From: Siphonodentalium dalli | Lineage: Eukaryota; Mollusca; Scaphopoda; Gadilida; Siphonodentaliidae | Direction: 5' to 3' | NCBI GenBank assembly: GCA_032622095.1 | Contig: CP136061.1 | Span: forward strand, 126,244,754-126,308,753 | DNA: 64,000 bases | In this document: positions 34,576 through 46,088 of the stretch, piece by piece | Position numbering within the stretch: the stretch's first letter is position 1 | Layout: each line of letters opens with the position of its first letter | Notes under the pieces: model-generated | The model's database searches: none | The model's input: the letters and a program-made list of their open reading frames with translations, nothing else | Told to the model about the DNA's origin: nothing | Position numbers and translations under genes: made by a program

Positions 34576-35093
34576 AGTTACGGGCGTCGTTGGCGGTGGG
34601 TATGCTGTTAAAATATTCACCTTCGTCAAAAACCGCCATAAACAGAAAGAATATTAAGATATAGACAGACTTTGTTCTTATACCAATCAGAAATATGGCA
34701 TACAGTATGTTGTTGTCATTTTTCCCCCCTTTGTTATATAAACAGAAGCAAAATACGTTACGTTTCCTGGCTTTTGTTTAGATCCGGATATGGTAAACAT
34801 AAAGAGCGTTATTTGTTACTGTTTTCCTGATATGGAAATAGTAAAGAGCGTTTATAGTATCTTTGTGTGATTAACCAATATAATTGCGCTGTTTTATGTA
34901 AACAGAAGCACAACTTCTGTAACACGAGCAGTCTCTTGTTTACGTACAGAATCGTACGTCTTGACGACAATGTACTATTTACGCGCTGATTATGTTTGGC
35001 ATATGAGCGGAACTGTATATATGTTGGTGTTCCTTCTGTTGATGGCGATTAAAAAAAATATAAATATTTCTGCAACGAACGCCGCCCGTGCCT
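34576..35093 (+). mobile_element. M-family MITE, copy M9
   Basis: Full length. Left flank mutated (CTAA), right TTAA at 35094-35097. A good reference copy: both termini, both AAAGAGCGTT motifs and the CATCCGGATATG-type centre are intact. Confidence 0.88.
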
Positions 35094-35097
35094 TTAA

Positions 35098-35470
35098 TAT
35101 TATAACACAATTGAGTCTACTCCATTCAATATAGTTTCCACAAAAAAAGTAAAAATGTGTCAAGAGATATGGAAATGCATAGAAGTCTGTTCAACATAGT
35201 GGTCACAGTGTGCAGTCAAATACAATTTCTTCTGAGATAAAAGGAAACGCAGTCAGTGGCACATGGCTTTTCAGGATCCTCCAATACTGACATCTGACAA
35301 GGTTACATCTGCCCAATAGAGAGGATTTCTTTCATGTTTTAGAACAGACTCATCGCCTAACATAAACTCAAAATCTCGCTCTGTGTCGGGCACATGTAGC
35401 TGATATACGTGCATAGCAACATGTCTTTTAAACTGAGATTAATTAGCCAGCATATAGCACCATGAACAGA
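35098..35470. other. No recognisable feature
   Basis: No supported gene or repeat. Confidence 0.4.
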
Positions 35471-35478
35471 GGAGCACC

Positions 35479-35975
35479 CAGGGGGGGGGGTCGGAAAAAA
35501 ACATTTCAGGCACGTATGGCATTTTTTCCCTTTCGATCATTTTTTGTACCCACCCACCCCCACCGCCAAATTTTTTTCCGTTTTCGGCAGTTGTTTCAAA
35601 CCATTTTTTGACACCCACCCCCCCCCCCTTTTAACACTAAAACAGAGATTTGCGGGGGGAAATTCACTGTAAACAGCTGTATATGAATTTCTGTGCATAC
35701 TATTTATCATGGATGTTAACATGGACATGTAAATAGGAATGAGTCATTTTGAGGTCATTCGGCCAAAAAAACATGGCTGCCAGCGGCCATCTTGGATTTC
35801 AAAATTTGCAACAAAATACAACACGATAACTGCCTGCAGTCAGTTAGAATTACATTATTTCTCTCATCCAAAGTGGTTTTGAAGCCCAACTAATTGCCAA
35901 AACACTAAACTGCTTGTTGGTGGCTTTGAACACCCACCCACCCCGGCATACGTGCCGGACCCCCCCCCCCCCCCT
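35479..35975 (+). mobile_element. W-family hAT-like MITE, copy W1
   Basis: Starts CAGGGGGGGGGG and ends in a long C-run plus T. The flanks GGAGCACC (35471-35478) and GGATCACC (35976-35983) match at 7 of 8. The interior, shared with W2 and W3, has CACCCACCCCCACCGCC, ATGTTAACATGGACATG and a CCGGCATACGTGCCGG palindrome near the right end. Non-coding. Confidence 0.78.
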
Positions 35976-35983
35976 GGATCACC

Positions 35984-37007
35984 TTGAAATTTCTTTAAAA
36001 CATGTGTCTTCATGGAGATATGATAACCAGGTGTCCTCAAAATCTTAGTCAAACACACTGAATTGATTGATACATCTCTATGCCAGTATAACCCAATTGT
36101 CGTCTTTTGTTTTTGCGAACTAATGTGTTTATGATGTTCATGTTTCATGTTATAACGTCTGAAGTGTACGCAGTTGTAAATAAATAGATAATTCTTTTTT
36201 GGTGGGACGGATTAATCGCGATAAACAAAATGACAATCGCTCCAATCTGACAAGGTGAGCAACTACTTATATTCCGTGTGTAAGAATAATGTTTTGTGAT
36301 GCTATTTGGATATACAATTTATGACAATACGTGTAACGCTTTGAGCAAGGGTATCCTCTATTCCCACCAAATGTCCATTGTATTCATATGGTTTCACATC
36401 ACTTTAACCTGTGTAACGCTGGGTAACCCTGCTAGTATCACATATTATTGTTAATTTTACGTATTGTGTTGAAAATTTTGCAAAAATTCATCTTAACCTT
36501 CGAAATAGTATGAAACAAGAGAGGATCTGTTTCAATACGATTTATATAATATTAGATCAAATAAGTTCAATCTTAACACATCAAACTATTTGAAAAAGTA
36601 AAAAACAATCAGTAAAATGCGTAACTGTAAAGTAGCACGTGGGTTCCGACTCTATAATTTTTTGTTCCGACTCTTTCTCACCGCAATTTTATAAGTTCCT
36701 GTTCGATTGCCGGCTCAATCGACACGAAATTACTCTGATTTTAAGACAGTAATGCAACAGTAAATTGAGCTTCAAAACTTATTTTGGACTCCGCCGAAGC
36801 TTATATATGTTTATTGACTATTTGCGTCAAACATTTATACATTAAATTTCAATCATAAGATCATCATTTGCAGATAGCTGCTATAGTCACACACTTATAT
36901 CTCTCTATTTCCAGATAATCAGATGCTATTATTGCAAGAAGTTTGATAATATATATTTTTCTTGTGGTTACATGTCTACCGTAGAAATATATAAATAAAA
37001 ATAACTT
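35984..37007. other. No recognisable feature
   Basis: No supported gene or repeat. Confidence 0.4.
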
Positions 37008-37015
37008 ATCTGACC

Positions 37016-37556
37016 AGGGGGGGGGGGGTGAAAAATAAATTCCGGCACGTATGCCGGGGTGGGTGGGTGGTCAAAGCCACCAACAAGCAGTTTTTTCCGC
37101 AACTAAAAAATAAATTCATGCTTGTTTTTTAGTGTTTTGGCAATGAGTTGGGCTTCAAAACCACTTTGGATGAGAGAAATAATGTAATTCTAACTGTAAA
37201 CTGACTGCAGGCAGTTATCGTGTTGTATTTTGTTGCAAATTTTGAAATCCAAGATGGCCGCTGGCAGCCATGTTTTTTTGGCCGAATGACCTCAAAATGA
37301 CTCATTCCTATTTACATGTCCATGTTAACATCCATGATAAATAGTATGCACCGAAATTCATATACAGCTGTTTACAGTGAATTTTCCCCCGCAAATCTCT
37401 GTTTTAGTGTTAAAAGGGGGGTGGGTGTCAAAAAATGGTTGGAAAAAACTGCCGAAAACGGAAACAAATTTGGCGGTGGGGGTGGGTGGGTACAAAAAAT
37501 TATCGAAAGGGAGAAAACGCCATACGTGCCTGAACAATTTTTCCGCCCCCCCCCCG
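37016..37556 (-). mobile_element. W-family hAT-like MITE, copy W2
   Basis: Reverse orientation to W1, 1.5 kb away. The flanking 8-mers ATCTGACC and ATTTGACT match at 6 of 8. It carries an extra segment near 37095 that W1 lacks and W3 has. Confidence 0.75.
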
Positions 37557-37564
37557 ATTTGACT

Positions 37565-38040
37565 ATAGTTATTTGGCTATTTTGCTCGCTTCTCCTATTT
37601 TCCATATTTGCAAATAGTTTTTCGTCTTGGCTTCGAGGCTATCGGCTTACATCCAACGTGGCGGAAACCGATAAGAATTCTTCGCATGTGGACGGTTCAA
37701 ATTAGTCGCACAGCAATGTCAAACCAATGACATCCCCTGTGGAGTCGGCAAAAACGAAGAAACGTTCTTCTAAGACAAGTATGTCTTGTCCAACTACAAA
37801 TACGGTAGTTACCACCTCTTTGGTTGCAGTCAGTGGAAATTGAGCTGACCACTAACTCAATCAACACACTAATTATTGGTCGCAATAGTTCTGTTTACTG
37901 AAACAAAAAACATACTTTATTGAAACATTCTAGAAACATATCAGCATCAAGTGGGAGTCTTTGAACAGCCTTTAAACAAATTAATGAAATTCTATATATG
38001 ACCCTATATATAGTATGGGTATAACTCAAGACAAATGTCT
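37565..38040. other. Unassigned, possible low-complexity coding relic
   Basis: Around 37640-37840 a Ser/Thr/Lys-rich frame is interrupted by stops. It could be an old ORF1-type fragment, but nothing identifies it. Confidence 0.25.
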
Positions 38041-38044
38041 CTAG

Positions 38045-38600
38045 CGGTCAGCATTATGCCCTGCCACTTTAATGTGTCGATTCAAGCTGTCTTCGTCGAA
38101 ATTGTTGGCCACAGTCACAATTGTATGTGAGTCACTGGTGGAAAGACGTCATGTGATCCCGAACTTGAAGATTCCTTGCTGAACTATAAGAGTTCGCGCA
38201 CTTGTCGCAATTAAGACGCGGCCCCTGGAAACTCTTGATGTTTATTTAAAGCTTTCTTCGACGAAACTTGACCCTTACAAAGGGTACATTCGAAAGGGAT
38301 ATTTTCGGCATGAACATTCAAATGATCTCTCAGTTCAGATTTGTTGAATTTTGCTACACCACAAACAGAATACTTGTAACGATCAGGATCATCGTGTGTG
38401 TTTGCAACATGCAATCGCAGGCCATTGGTGGTGTAGTATATCTTGGAAAATATGTGGCAGAGATGCTCGTTTGAACTATCAGGATTTGTCTTATACGTGT
38501 GGACCTTGACCTTCGGTTTCTCATGCCTCCTCGTGTGTCTACGAAAATTTCGAACTGTATTCACATTCTGTACTTTGGTGAACTATTTGAGCGACAACTT
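38045..38600 (-). pseudogene. Decayed C2H2 zinc-finger protein
   Basis: An open stretch at 38211-38564 codes for a run of C2H2 fingers. One is RYKYSVCGVAKFNKSELRDH, where the first Cys is replaced by Tyr. Another, HLCHIFSKIYYTTNGLRLH, has its second Cys replaced by Phe. A third, FECTLCKGQVSSKKALNKH, is intact. After a frameshift near 38225 the code continues as LNCDKCANSYSSARNLQ and then YNCDCGQQFRRRQL, each a further finger, before stops near 38045. C2H2 fingers bind DNA, but two lost zinc ligands and a frame break argue for a pseudogene. Upstream exons are not evident. Confidence 0.7.
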
Positions 38601-38792
38601 TGGTGGGCGTGCTTGTTGCAGAAAGTGTGGTGAAGGTGTTTACCGAATTAAGTTCATCGCCGACCTCCATCACATCATTGGGGGACGCTGCCTCACCAGA
38701 TCGACGAATAAATCAAGTAAGAACATCGATTCCAGGATACATTCTGAAGAAAAAGTTCAAAAGATTAAGAGGCAACCTTTATATGAGAAATG

Positions 38793-38929
38793 AACGGCGG
38801 TTTCAATGTGGTCATTGGATTTGACCGCGATAAAAATTCATCAAACTGCATGAATCCCGAAGGGGTTCATGCGGAGTTTGCTGAAATTTTATCGAGGTCA
38901 AAACCCATGACCACGTTGAATCCGCCGTT
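38793..38929. repeat. 137-bp hairpin MITE-like inverted repeat
   Basis: Arms of about 66 bp starting AACGGCGG, with around 85% complementarity and a short GGGATTC-type centre. The regular structure suggests a small foldback MITE. Confidence 0.75.
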
Positions 38930-40515
38930 TATTATTTATATTTATATACTTATATTCATTATGAACTAGGATTGTCTGTTTTTCCCACTATTTATTCAAC
39001 TTTAAATGAACGCATGGAGTTCAGTTAGGACAGTTCGAATCCTCGTTTTTAGAAAACCAAACATTGTGAGAATCCGTTGACGGAGAGAGGAAAAACGCAA
39101 TTTCACAGTAAAGTATCAATAGGAACTGTCCCAATAGGAACCTTACACCACAATACCAATTTACGTCGCTCGCAACACTATATATGCACATTTCAATTGC
39201 ATATTAAAAACGATAATTATGCAAATAAGCAAACACCATTGTTCGAGCTGTGAGGTGAGAGATATCCGCACGTTGAACTTCTCATGGCAACAGTTGTCGA
39301 GATGTGGGTTCTGTGACCTGATTGATGTGTAATCAGAGATGAGTTTTTGGTGAAGGGTAAAAACACTGATTATAGACCAAAACAAATTTCTTGCCAAATC
39401 CGGACGTGCTGAATACTCAAGCAGTCGTTCATGTTCGACAATCCCCGGTGATTTCCGGGATCAATGTGTTCATAAACCTATGAACGACATTGAAAGTGAC
39501 GTCACGTTACGTTCATAGGTTTATGAACATATGTAAATATAACGATATGAATTAAAAACTAGTACATATGACTGCAAAAGGACCATAATCTCATAGCGCT
39601 ATTCAATAAACATTGGTGGTCATTTGTGTTACCCGTGCTGTGCTGTAATTGTGTGTCATAACTCGCAAAATGAAGCCGAGCAGCCTGAGAAAACAAGCGT
39701 CGATCGAATAGAACCGGGTCTTTAGAAGGGACGATAGAATCGATCTAGAACATGAAAATCGCAATCGGAACATGTTTCACTATTTTTGACTGTTCATTTA
39801 GATTGTTATTCTGCTGCGGGAATCTTGGAGATGGTTTCATTATACTCTGTCACCGTCCTGATCATTTCCGACTGAATTTATAGGCGAATAGACCGAATTT
39901 TCAGCGTTCAATTATACATTGATTTTACATAGGAAATACACACGCTCGAGTTGTATGGTCTAAATGTGTGGATATATGCACGTATGTGCCAATACGTGGT
40001 ACAAACGCAGCGATGGACGGAACCTATACGGACAGTACCTTCAATATATGGAAGCAGACAAAACCTAAAGCGGAGACCTAATGTGGCGTGATGGCGAAGG
40101 AGGAGACGTAGCTACTTGATCAATTTACGGATTAGCGCGAGTAGATGTCTCCGAAAGAAAACCATTGGAAACTAATGCGGCGTGCGGACAAGAAGGAACG
40201 ACCCATAGACGAATCAGAAGATGACGTTCGCGATTAGCTATGATAAATGTCCCAGGTACGCCACGACTAGTAGCTGTATATAATGGCACGAAAATTCATT
40301 GCCAAATCAATCAGCTCTGAAACCTACTCCCGTCGACACCAGTACCCGTACGACTGACGCAGATATACCAAGAAGAAAGGACGCTGGCAGCAAGATGGCC
40401 GGAAATATGAGGTAAGCAAACCAAGCTTGTATTTCTGAACAACGCATCCCAGATGTACCAACGACGAAGCGCACTCGACGACAGCAGATGACAGGCCGAT
40501 GAACGCAACTAGACA
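38930..40515. other. No gene; one short hairpin
   Basis: A 20-bp perfect inverted repeat, TGTTCATAAACCTATGAACG, lies at 39467-39486 and 39510-39529. It encloses TGACGTCA-like sequence. Otherwise nothing is recognised. Confidence 0.4.
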
Positions 40516-40602
40516 TCAACCTCTCAACATATGAAGACACGAGCAGCCCCCGATTCACGCAGACGACAGGAAGACCCACTCAACTTATGAAGACACGAGA
40601 AG
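40516..40602. repeat. Short repeats flanking the TIR element
   Basis: TATGAAGACACGAG occurs at about 40528 and 40586. CACGCAGACGACAGGAAGAC occurs at about 40555 and again beyond the element at about 43445. The element therefore inserted into, or was exchanged within, a small tandem repeat. Confidence 0.6.
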
Positions 40603-43430
40603 CACGCCCGATAACCCTATAGGCTGGTGGCTGTGGGTAGGCATATTGCTGTAGTGATATTGCGTGGCGGGTTTCGCAACCAAGGTATGTTTTAGATTAT
40701 AATTGACCAAATACGCTGTAAAAGGTCAGATTTATTTATCACGTCAGATGCAGTAATGTCTGATTTATAAGTTGAACTTCTTGGTAACAATTTGGCATTG
40801 TAGAATACGTTGTTTGAAGACAAAATATCTCGGATTTTGTCGACTTTTTCAAACTTTCAAAGTAAACAGACTCCCAAATTTGCTCAGCATGTCGATTTGT
40901 AAGTTATTTTCGTGGATACATGTGGTATAGTATCTCAGTGACAAGACAAACATGACTGCGAACTCAAATAATGCATTTTTCAGTTAAAAAAAGCTATTTG
41001 ACATACTGTCCCGTCAATATTTTGTGGTAGGCATATTGAATAGCCAAACACCGAGAGGATAGACATATGGCAAACACAGACACGCATGTAGCACAATGAT
41101 CAATAGTGTTTTTAGTCTGAGAAAAACGCTTTTATGATGCTATATTATTCACAGTGTTGTAAATTCACATCGTCCATGAGTCAGGAAACATAACACTACT
41201 TATTTCCAAGAACTAAATACTGGCAGTTGTAATGTAAAACGTTTTAACTGTGACAAACTTGCAAAATGTGGTTTTAATTGAAAATGGGGAAAGTATAGCC
41301 CAAACTATTCAGCATATTTTAATGTAAAAAAATGAGCCATGCCAGCTTTGTGCAGTTTTCAGGCTGAATGGTCATGGTCCACTACATATAGATAATATAG
41401 CTACCATTTATAGCCGGTTTTATTTTTGGCGTTCTGCGAAAGAATGGCGTTCATATATTTGTTTTTTTCTATTCGACCAGAACGATTCATATTTGTTTTT
41501 TTGCTATCATGTCTACGCCGGTTTATGGAATATAAACCGCACACAAATAAATAACAGCATACGATGCTATTAACAATAATTCAATGTCCCGCCAATGCTA
41601 AATGTAGCTAATAGTTATACATAATTTTATGTGGTATCAATATAGGTAAAGACATTGGGCTCAGAGAAATATCAGGTGCGAAAATTAGGGTACGCTAGAA
41701 ACTGTATAGCTAGATCATACATATAGTGGACCTGGACCATGACCCAGTTATGCCGCATATACATAAACAGGAGCACCGAGCAATAATACAAATGTGTGTG
41801 GGGCGTTAACTTAATTGAGTGGGCGCTGTTGTCTCATGGGCTATATATAGGAGGAATCGCCGTGAGATTTCGTGTGCATTTATAGTGGTAAATGTTTTTG
41901 TCAATACCGTGGGGCAGGTTTTTGGGTGCGTCTAAAATTCACCCAGTACGATATCATATCGGAGAAATGATCACCTCAGAAAAAAAACATCGAGTTGTCA
42001 TCGCGGGATGATTTAAGATTTTCTGACATTTAAATCTAAGATTCTGCTTCTAAATGCAGAAATTAGTCAATAAATCTGATAAAATGTATTAAAACTTAGA
42101 AATAATTAGTATTTATTCAGTTTATTATGAAATAATAGCACAAATTTGAGCGGGTTTTGCAACTTCCGTTTAAACTGTAATGCATATCTCAGAAATGGTT
42201 GACGTTAGAAGGCCATTAGTGAAAGAGCCGACACTTTGTACCTACTTCGCACCCAACCTGCCCCACGGCATAGACAAAAAATGGCAACCATTTATAGTGG
42301 TCCAATTGTGATTATATCTGACTCAGGCTCCGCTCAATTATCTATTTCAGAAAGAAGCTAAAATATTGTCTGAACCAGAAGAAATAGAGCCCGATCTAGA
42401 TGAATCGTTGTGTTAATTTTCTTATATTGAGCAGTGTGTAGCCCATACAATATCTTTACCAACGTATTCAACACGTATACAATACGGAAAACGTCGACGT
42501 CACGAGTCACAAATTACGTCAACTTTATCTTTTGAACAAGAACTACAAACTTTATTAATAAAGTCGCCTATCAGTTTGATAAAAATGGCTATAAATTACG
42601 ACAGAAACGAATCAATAAACGCTAAATCTCGATGTTGAATAGTTCTAGTGGGTGTGTAATAAAACACAACCACACATTATATGTGCGTGGTGAGAAAATT
42701 AAATTATGCTGCAAGTTACAACTCGCGAATCATCGTTGTAACGTTGTAACATTCCGCGTAACAAACTCGTGCGTTAATTTTCACGTCATGCACACATATG
42801 TGTGGTTCTGTCTATTTTATATGAATGAATAATCATTCCAGAGTGTATTTATAAAATAATATATGCCAGAAGTTGCATATTGTTGGCTTTAAAGTGCTAA
42901 ATTGGAGCTTGGTCAATATTTACCAGTGCCTATCAACAATGCCACTTGCCTATCATAACAAGTTTGTGCTTTGCCATGAGCCTATCTGCGGAGGCAATAT
43001 GCCTGTCATAAATTTGTGATATGACACTCAGGAAAATCGATATTTTTCCACGAAAAATATGTCTTTTATTGTGGATTTTGGTTTCGTTGTATCAATGGAA
43101 TGTGCATCTAGTGACATGTGTACATGAAGCCTACATATCGAGATTTCTACCATTTATATTAGGTAGTTTCTTTGATAAACGACAAAAACCGGTTGTAAAA
43201 TTCGACAAATTAAGTAATAAAAAATATATCTAAAGGCACACGGCTATCACAAATGGTGTATGAATACACCAGTCATGGTCCTATCTAATGCCATAAGCGT
43301 TCTCGCCGGGTGCATTCCAGAATTTATGATTTTTCCTCAAATTATGAGCACACGTGTGAAAACCGCCACACAATATCACTACAGCAATATGCCTACCCAC
43401 AGCCACCAGCCTATAGGGTTATCGGGCGTG
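40603..43430. mobile_element. 2.83-kb DNA element with 60-bp perfect terminal inverted repeats
   Basis: The first 60 bp (starting CACGCCCGATAACCCTATAG) are repeated without mismatch as the reverse complement ending at 43430, and similarity continues for about 15 bp more. A 5-bp direct repeat, AGAAG, flanks it (40598-40602, 43431-43435). CAC/GTG ends with a 5-bp duplication recall Transib, but no DDE transposase is readable in the 2.7-kb interior, so the superfamily is open. Frames at 42632-42832 and 43021-43233 show no domain. Confidence 0.8.
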
Positions 43431-43474
43431 AGAAGACTCCGATCCACGCAGACGACAGGAAGACGAACCAAACT

Positions 43475-43925
43475 AGGAGAAGCTATACGACGACCGAATA
43501 TATTCTTTTGAACTGTTTGTAAATAAATGATCAAATCATTTTAATGTCTGAACGTTATATATATGCCCCCGCCTTGGCACACGTAACACACATCGATTGC
43601 ATAAATATTGTTACTGAATTGCTATTTATAAACATTCATACATCAATAATAATAGTTTCAAACTGACCTTTGTTTCATCTTTTTGAGAAAATGGCGCTAG
43701 AACTTTCTATAAAAAGTTAAAAAATCGAAAAGGAGACGGATCTCAACGCCGATAGGGACGGAACAAACGGGCGATAGAATCGATCCTGGTGAAACAGTCC
43801 ACCCCCCCCCCCCCCCCCAGTGTTGTCCAAGAACATGTATACCACAGGCCATGGAAATATCAAATATAGAGTGTTCTTGAATTTATATAATCCTGACTCC
43901 ATGCAAGCGGAAACATTTCTATTGG
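43475..43925. other. Unassigned, with a LINE-related inverted fragment
   Basis: The complement of 43735-43820 matches 33404-33475 of relic L2 (CACCAGGATCGATTCTATCG) and includes an 18-C run at about 43801. No gene. Confidence 0.45.
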
Positions 43926-43927
43926 GT

Positions 43928-44085
43928 GCTTTTATTTGTACATAGCTCATTCTTTTAATCTAATCCAATGTCTGATGTATCTACCTGGTTGCTTTGCTAC
44001 GATCTGTTTTGAATTCTGATTCTGTTCTCGGTCGTGATATGGCCTAGCGGCTAAAACGACGTTAAAGACCAACCGAAATCAGAAA
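43928..44085 (+). repeat. LINE 3' tail, copy L5
   Basis: Matches the 3' end of L4 (51985-52145): TTGCTTYGCTACGATYT, then GGTCGTGATATGGCCTAGCG and ACTAAAACGACGTTAAA-like sequence. A conserved GGCCTARCGRCTAAAACGAC tail of this sort recurs at LINE and SINE 3' ends in molluscs, to my recollection, and would be the reverse-transcriptase recognition hairpin. It is 5'-truncated, as usual for LINEs. Confidence 0.65.
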
Positions 44086-44089
44086 ATAA

Positions 44090-45824
44090 ACTACCTTATT
44101 ATCTGTTTAAGTTGTTTTTTTGTTGCCAAATAAGGTTCTGAGCATGCATCCATGCTTATTTCACATTAACATTTTCGTGTATACATTTAATGATATTTTG
44201 AAAGAAATAGCTATATTATTGTTTACGTTTGTGATCAGTCGCTTCACGAAGCAATCTCCCTTGGTTCATGACGTCATCGCGGGAACCACAGTCAGAATAG
44301 AGAAGACGTTATGATTCAAGGAGTATATATTTTGAAATAATGAGTATAAAATCATATTTAAAAAAAATCAAATTCACGTTCCACACAAAATGTTAGACCA
44401 ACTTGCATTCATACTCCATGGAACCCACGCAAATCAACATCAATTTCTTAAATTCAACGCACAGTTATTAACGTTTTGACATTGGCGAATATTTGAGTCA
44501 AGTGTACTGTACACCAGTTGATTCAACAGTGACGTTGGCGTAATTTATATTCTCACAAAAATCGAATCATACCAAATAACGTGAACAGAACATCCAAAAT
44601 AAACTATCCCCCTTACTTTTAAAAGTCAAGAGATCATTTCATCCATTTCCGTCTATGGTATGAGTTAAAATTCTGATGGAAATCGTCTTTTTTAATTGTA
44701 AACACAACCTAAATAATGCCATGTGATTGGCTAGTGTGGTCGCCTGAAAACGTTTTCCGATCATTGCGCCATATCAAGTTCGTCCAACTAAATACAAAAT
44801 TATCAATCATAAATGGATACGTTCTATGCTGTTTTGCATTACGAGATTATAACTGTTTTAAACTGTTATGCAAAATTGCGAGAAAAAAAATTCGATTACC
44901 CTAGTAGGACATCTCGAAAAGGTCGAACTATTTTGTAGATCATATCTTGAAGCACGTGGTTTTGGGAATCGGAGGTGAATGATTCTTCGTCGATGTGCAA
45001 CATGGACGATTGGATATACAGGGGCTCGGACAATAAAATGAAAAGTGAGAGTGGAATTTAGAAAATTGTGAATTGACCTCGCGCTGGCGTAGAACAATTT
45101 AAATTGCGATATATTTATATTGTAATCACCATCACACAACAAATAGGCAAAACGGCATCACAGAACAAATCTTGAACATGGCAACATTTTGAGGACCATT
45201 TTTGACCGAAAAACTGGTTGAAAATACGTCATCATGAAATTTAAAAATGATTTTAAACTCTGACATTGCTCCTTTTGAGTTAAAAATTTATCAATTACGT
45301 ATTGCTCCAACATAATATAACAGATAAATTAAATGACAGTTGGGTGCTATAGCTGTATTGAATACCAGCCAGGTTTTTTTCTAATTTTCGTAAAATTTGT
45401 GGAAAATTCACGCAAATTTTCCCATTCAACTGCATTTTATTTATTGGACAGAAAAAGACTAGGCATATTAGTCAATCTCATTGGTTTTTAGATAGATAAC
45501 TCCAGAATGTATATAGTTCTCGTGTAGCGGTCCTTTTTACATGACTGGCAAGAACTACTTTACAATGAAATTTACAACTTTTATAAGCCTAACTAAGCTA
45601 AAGAATCAGTTATAGACAGAGCAACAGTGGAAAACGTGCCGTTTTAATCGCTAATGTTATTATGTTATAATGCTGATGGGCTAGTTGTAGATTACAAAAA
45701 ACGTAAGATTGACCAGCGGCGATGTTCCACTGATGCTGAGGTCCATCCTCAGTACTTGACACTTGGTTTTGATCCGACTGAGATCTTCTGCATGTGTGAT
45801 TGATAAAAGGCTACAAAGAATAGC
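44090..45824. other. No recognisable feature
   Basis: No supported gene or repeat. Frames of up to 94 codons show no domain. Confidence 0.4.
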
Positions 45825-46085
45825 TGTACTATTAAAATCTGTCAAACCGATCAGTACGGGGCCACAAAGCAGTGCTTCAATACCCTTCACATAGAACAGT
45901 AGCAGAGCTGTGGTGGGAACTCGTGATATAGCTCATTCTTCTGAGTCTGAGATATTGGCTGAGTTATCACAACAGGGATTTGAAGAAGTCCGTAGATTTA
46001 TAAAGGCAATTGATGGACAAAAAGTTCCTTTGGGCAGTTATCTTCTATCTGTATCTGTAATGTTCCTGTACAGTAGCCAATGCTG
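45825..46085 (+). pseudogene. I/Jockey-type LINE ORF1 relic L3
   Basis: KSVKPISTGPQSSASIPFT, then SSRAVVGTRDIA and SEILAELSQQGFEEVRRFI with IDGQKVP (45834-46060) match the same blocks in L2 and the known ILxxLxxQGVxxVRRF pattern of these ORF1 proteins. It abuts the 3' end of the CR1 element, so one may have inserted beside the other. A stop near 45890 breaks it. Confidence 0.6.
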
Positions 46086-46088
46086 GCT

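Noticed and set aside
39467-39529. Hairpin with a CRE-like TGACGTCA centre as a promoter
   Set aside because: No transcript or gene start nearby; a single short inverted repeat is too little evidence.
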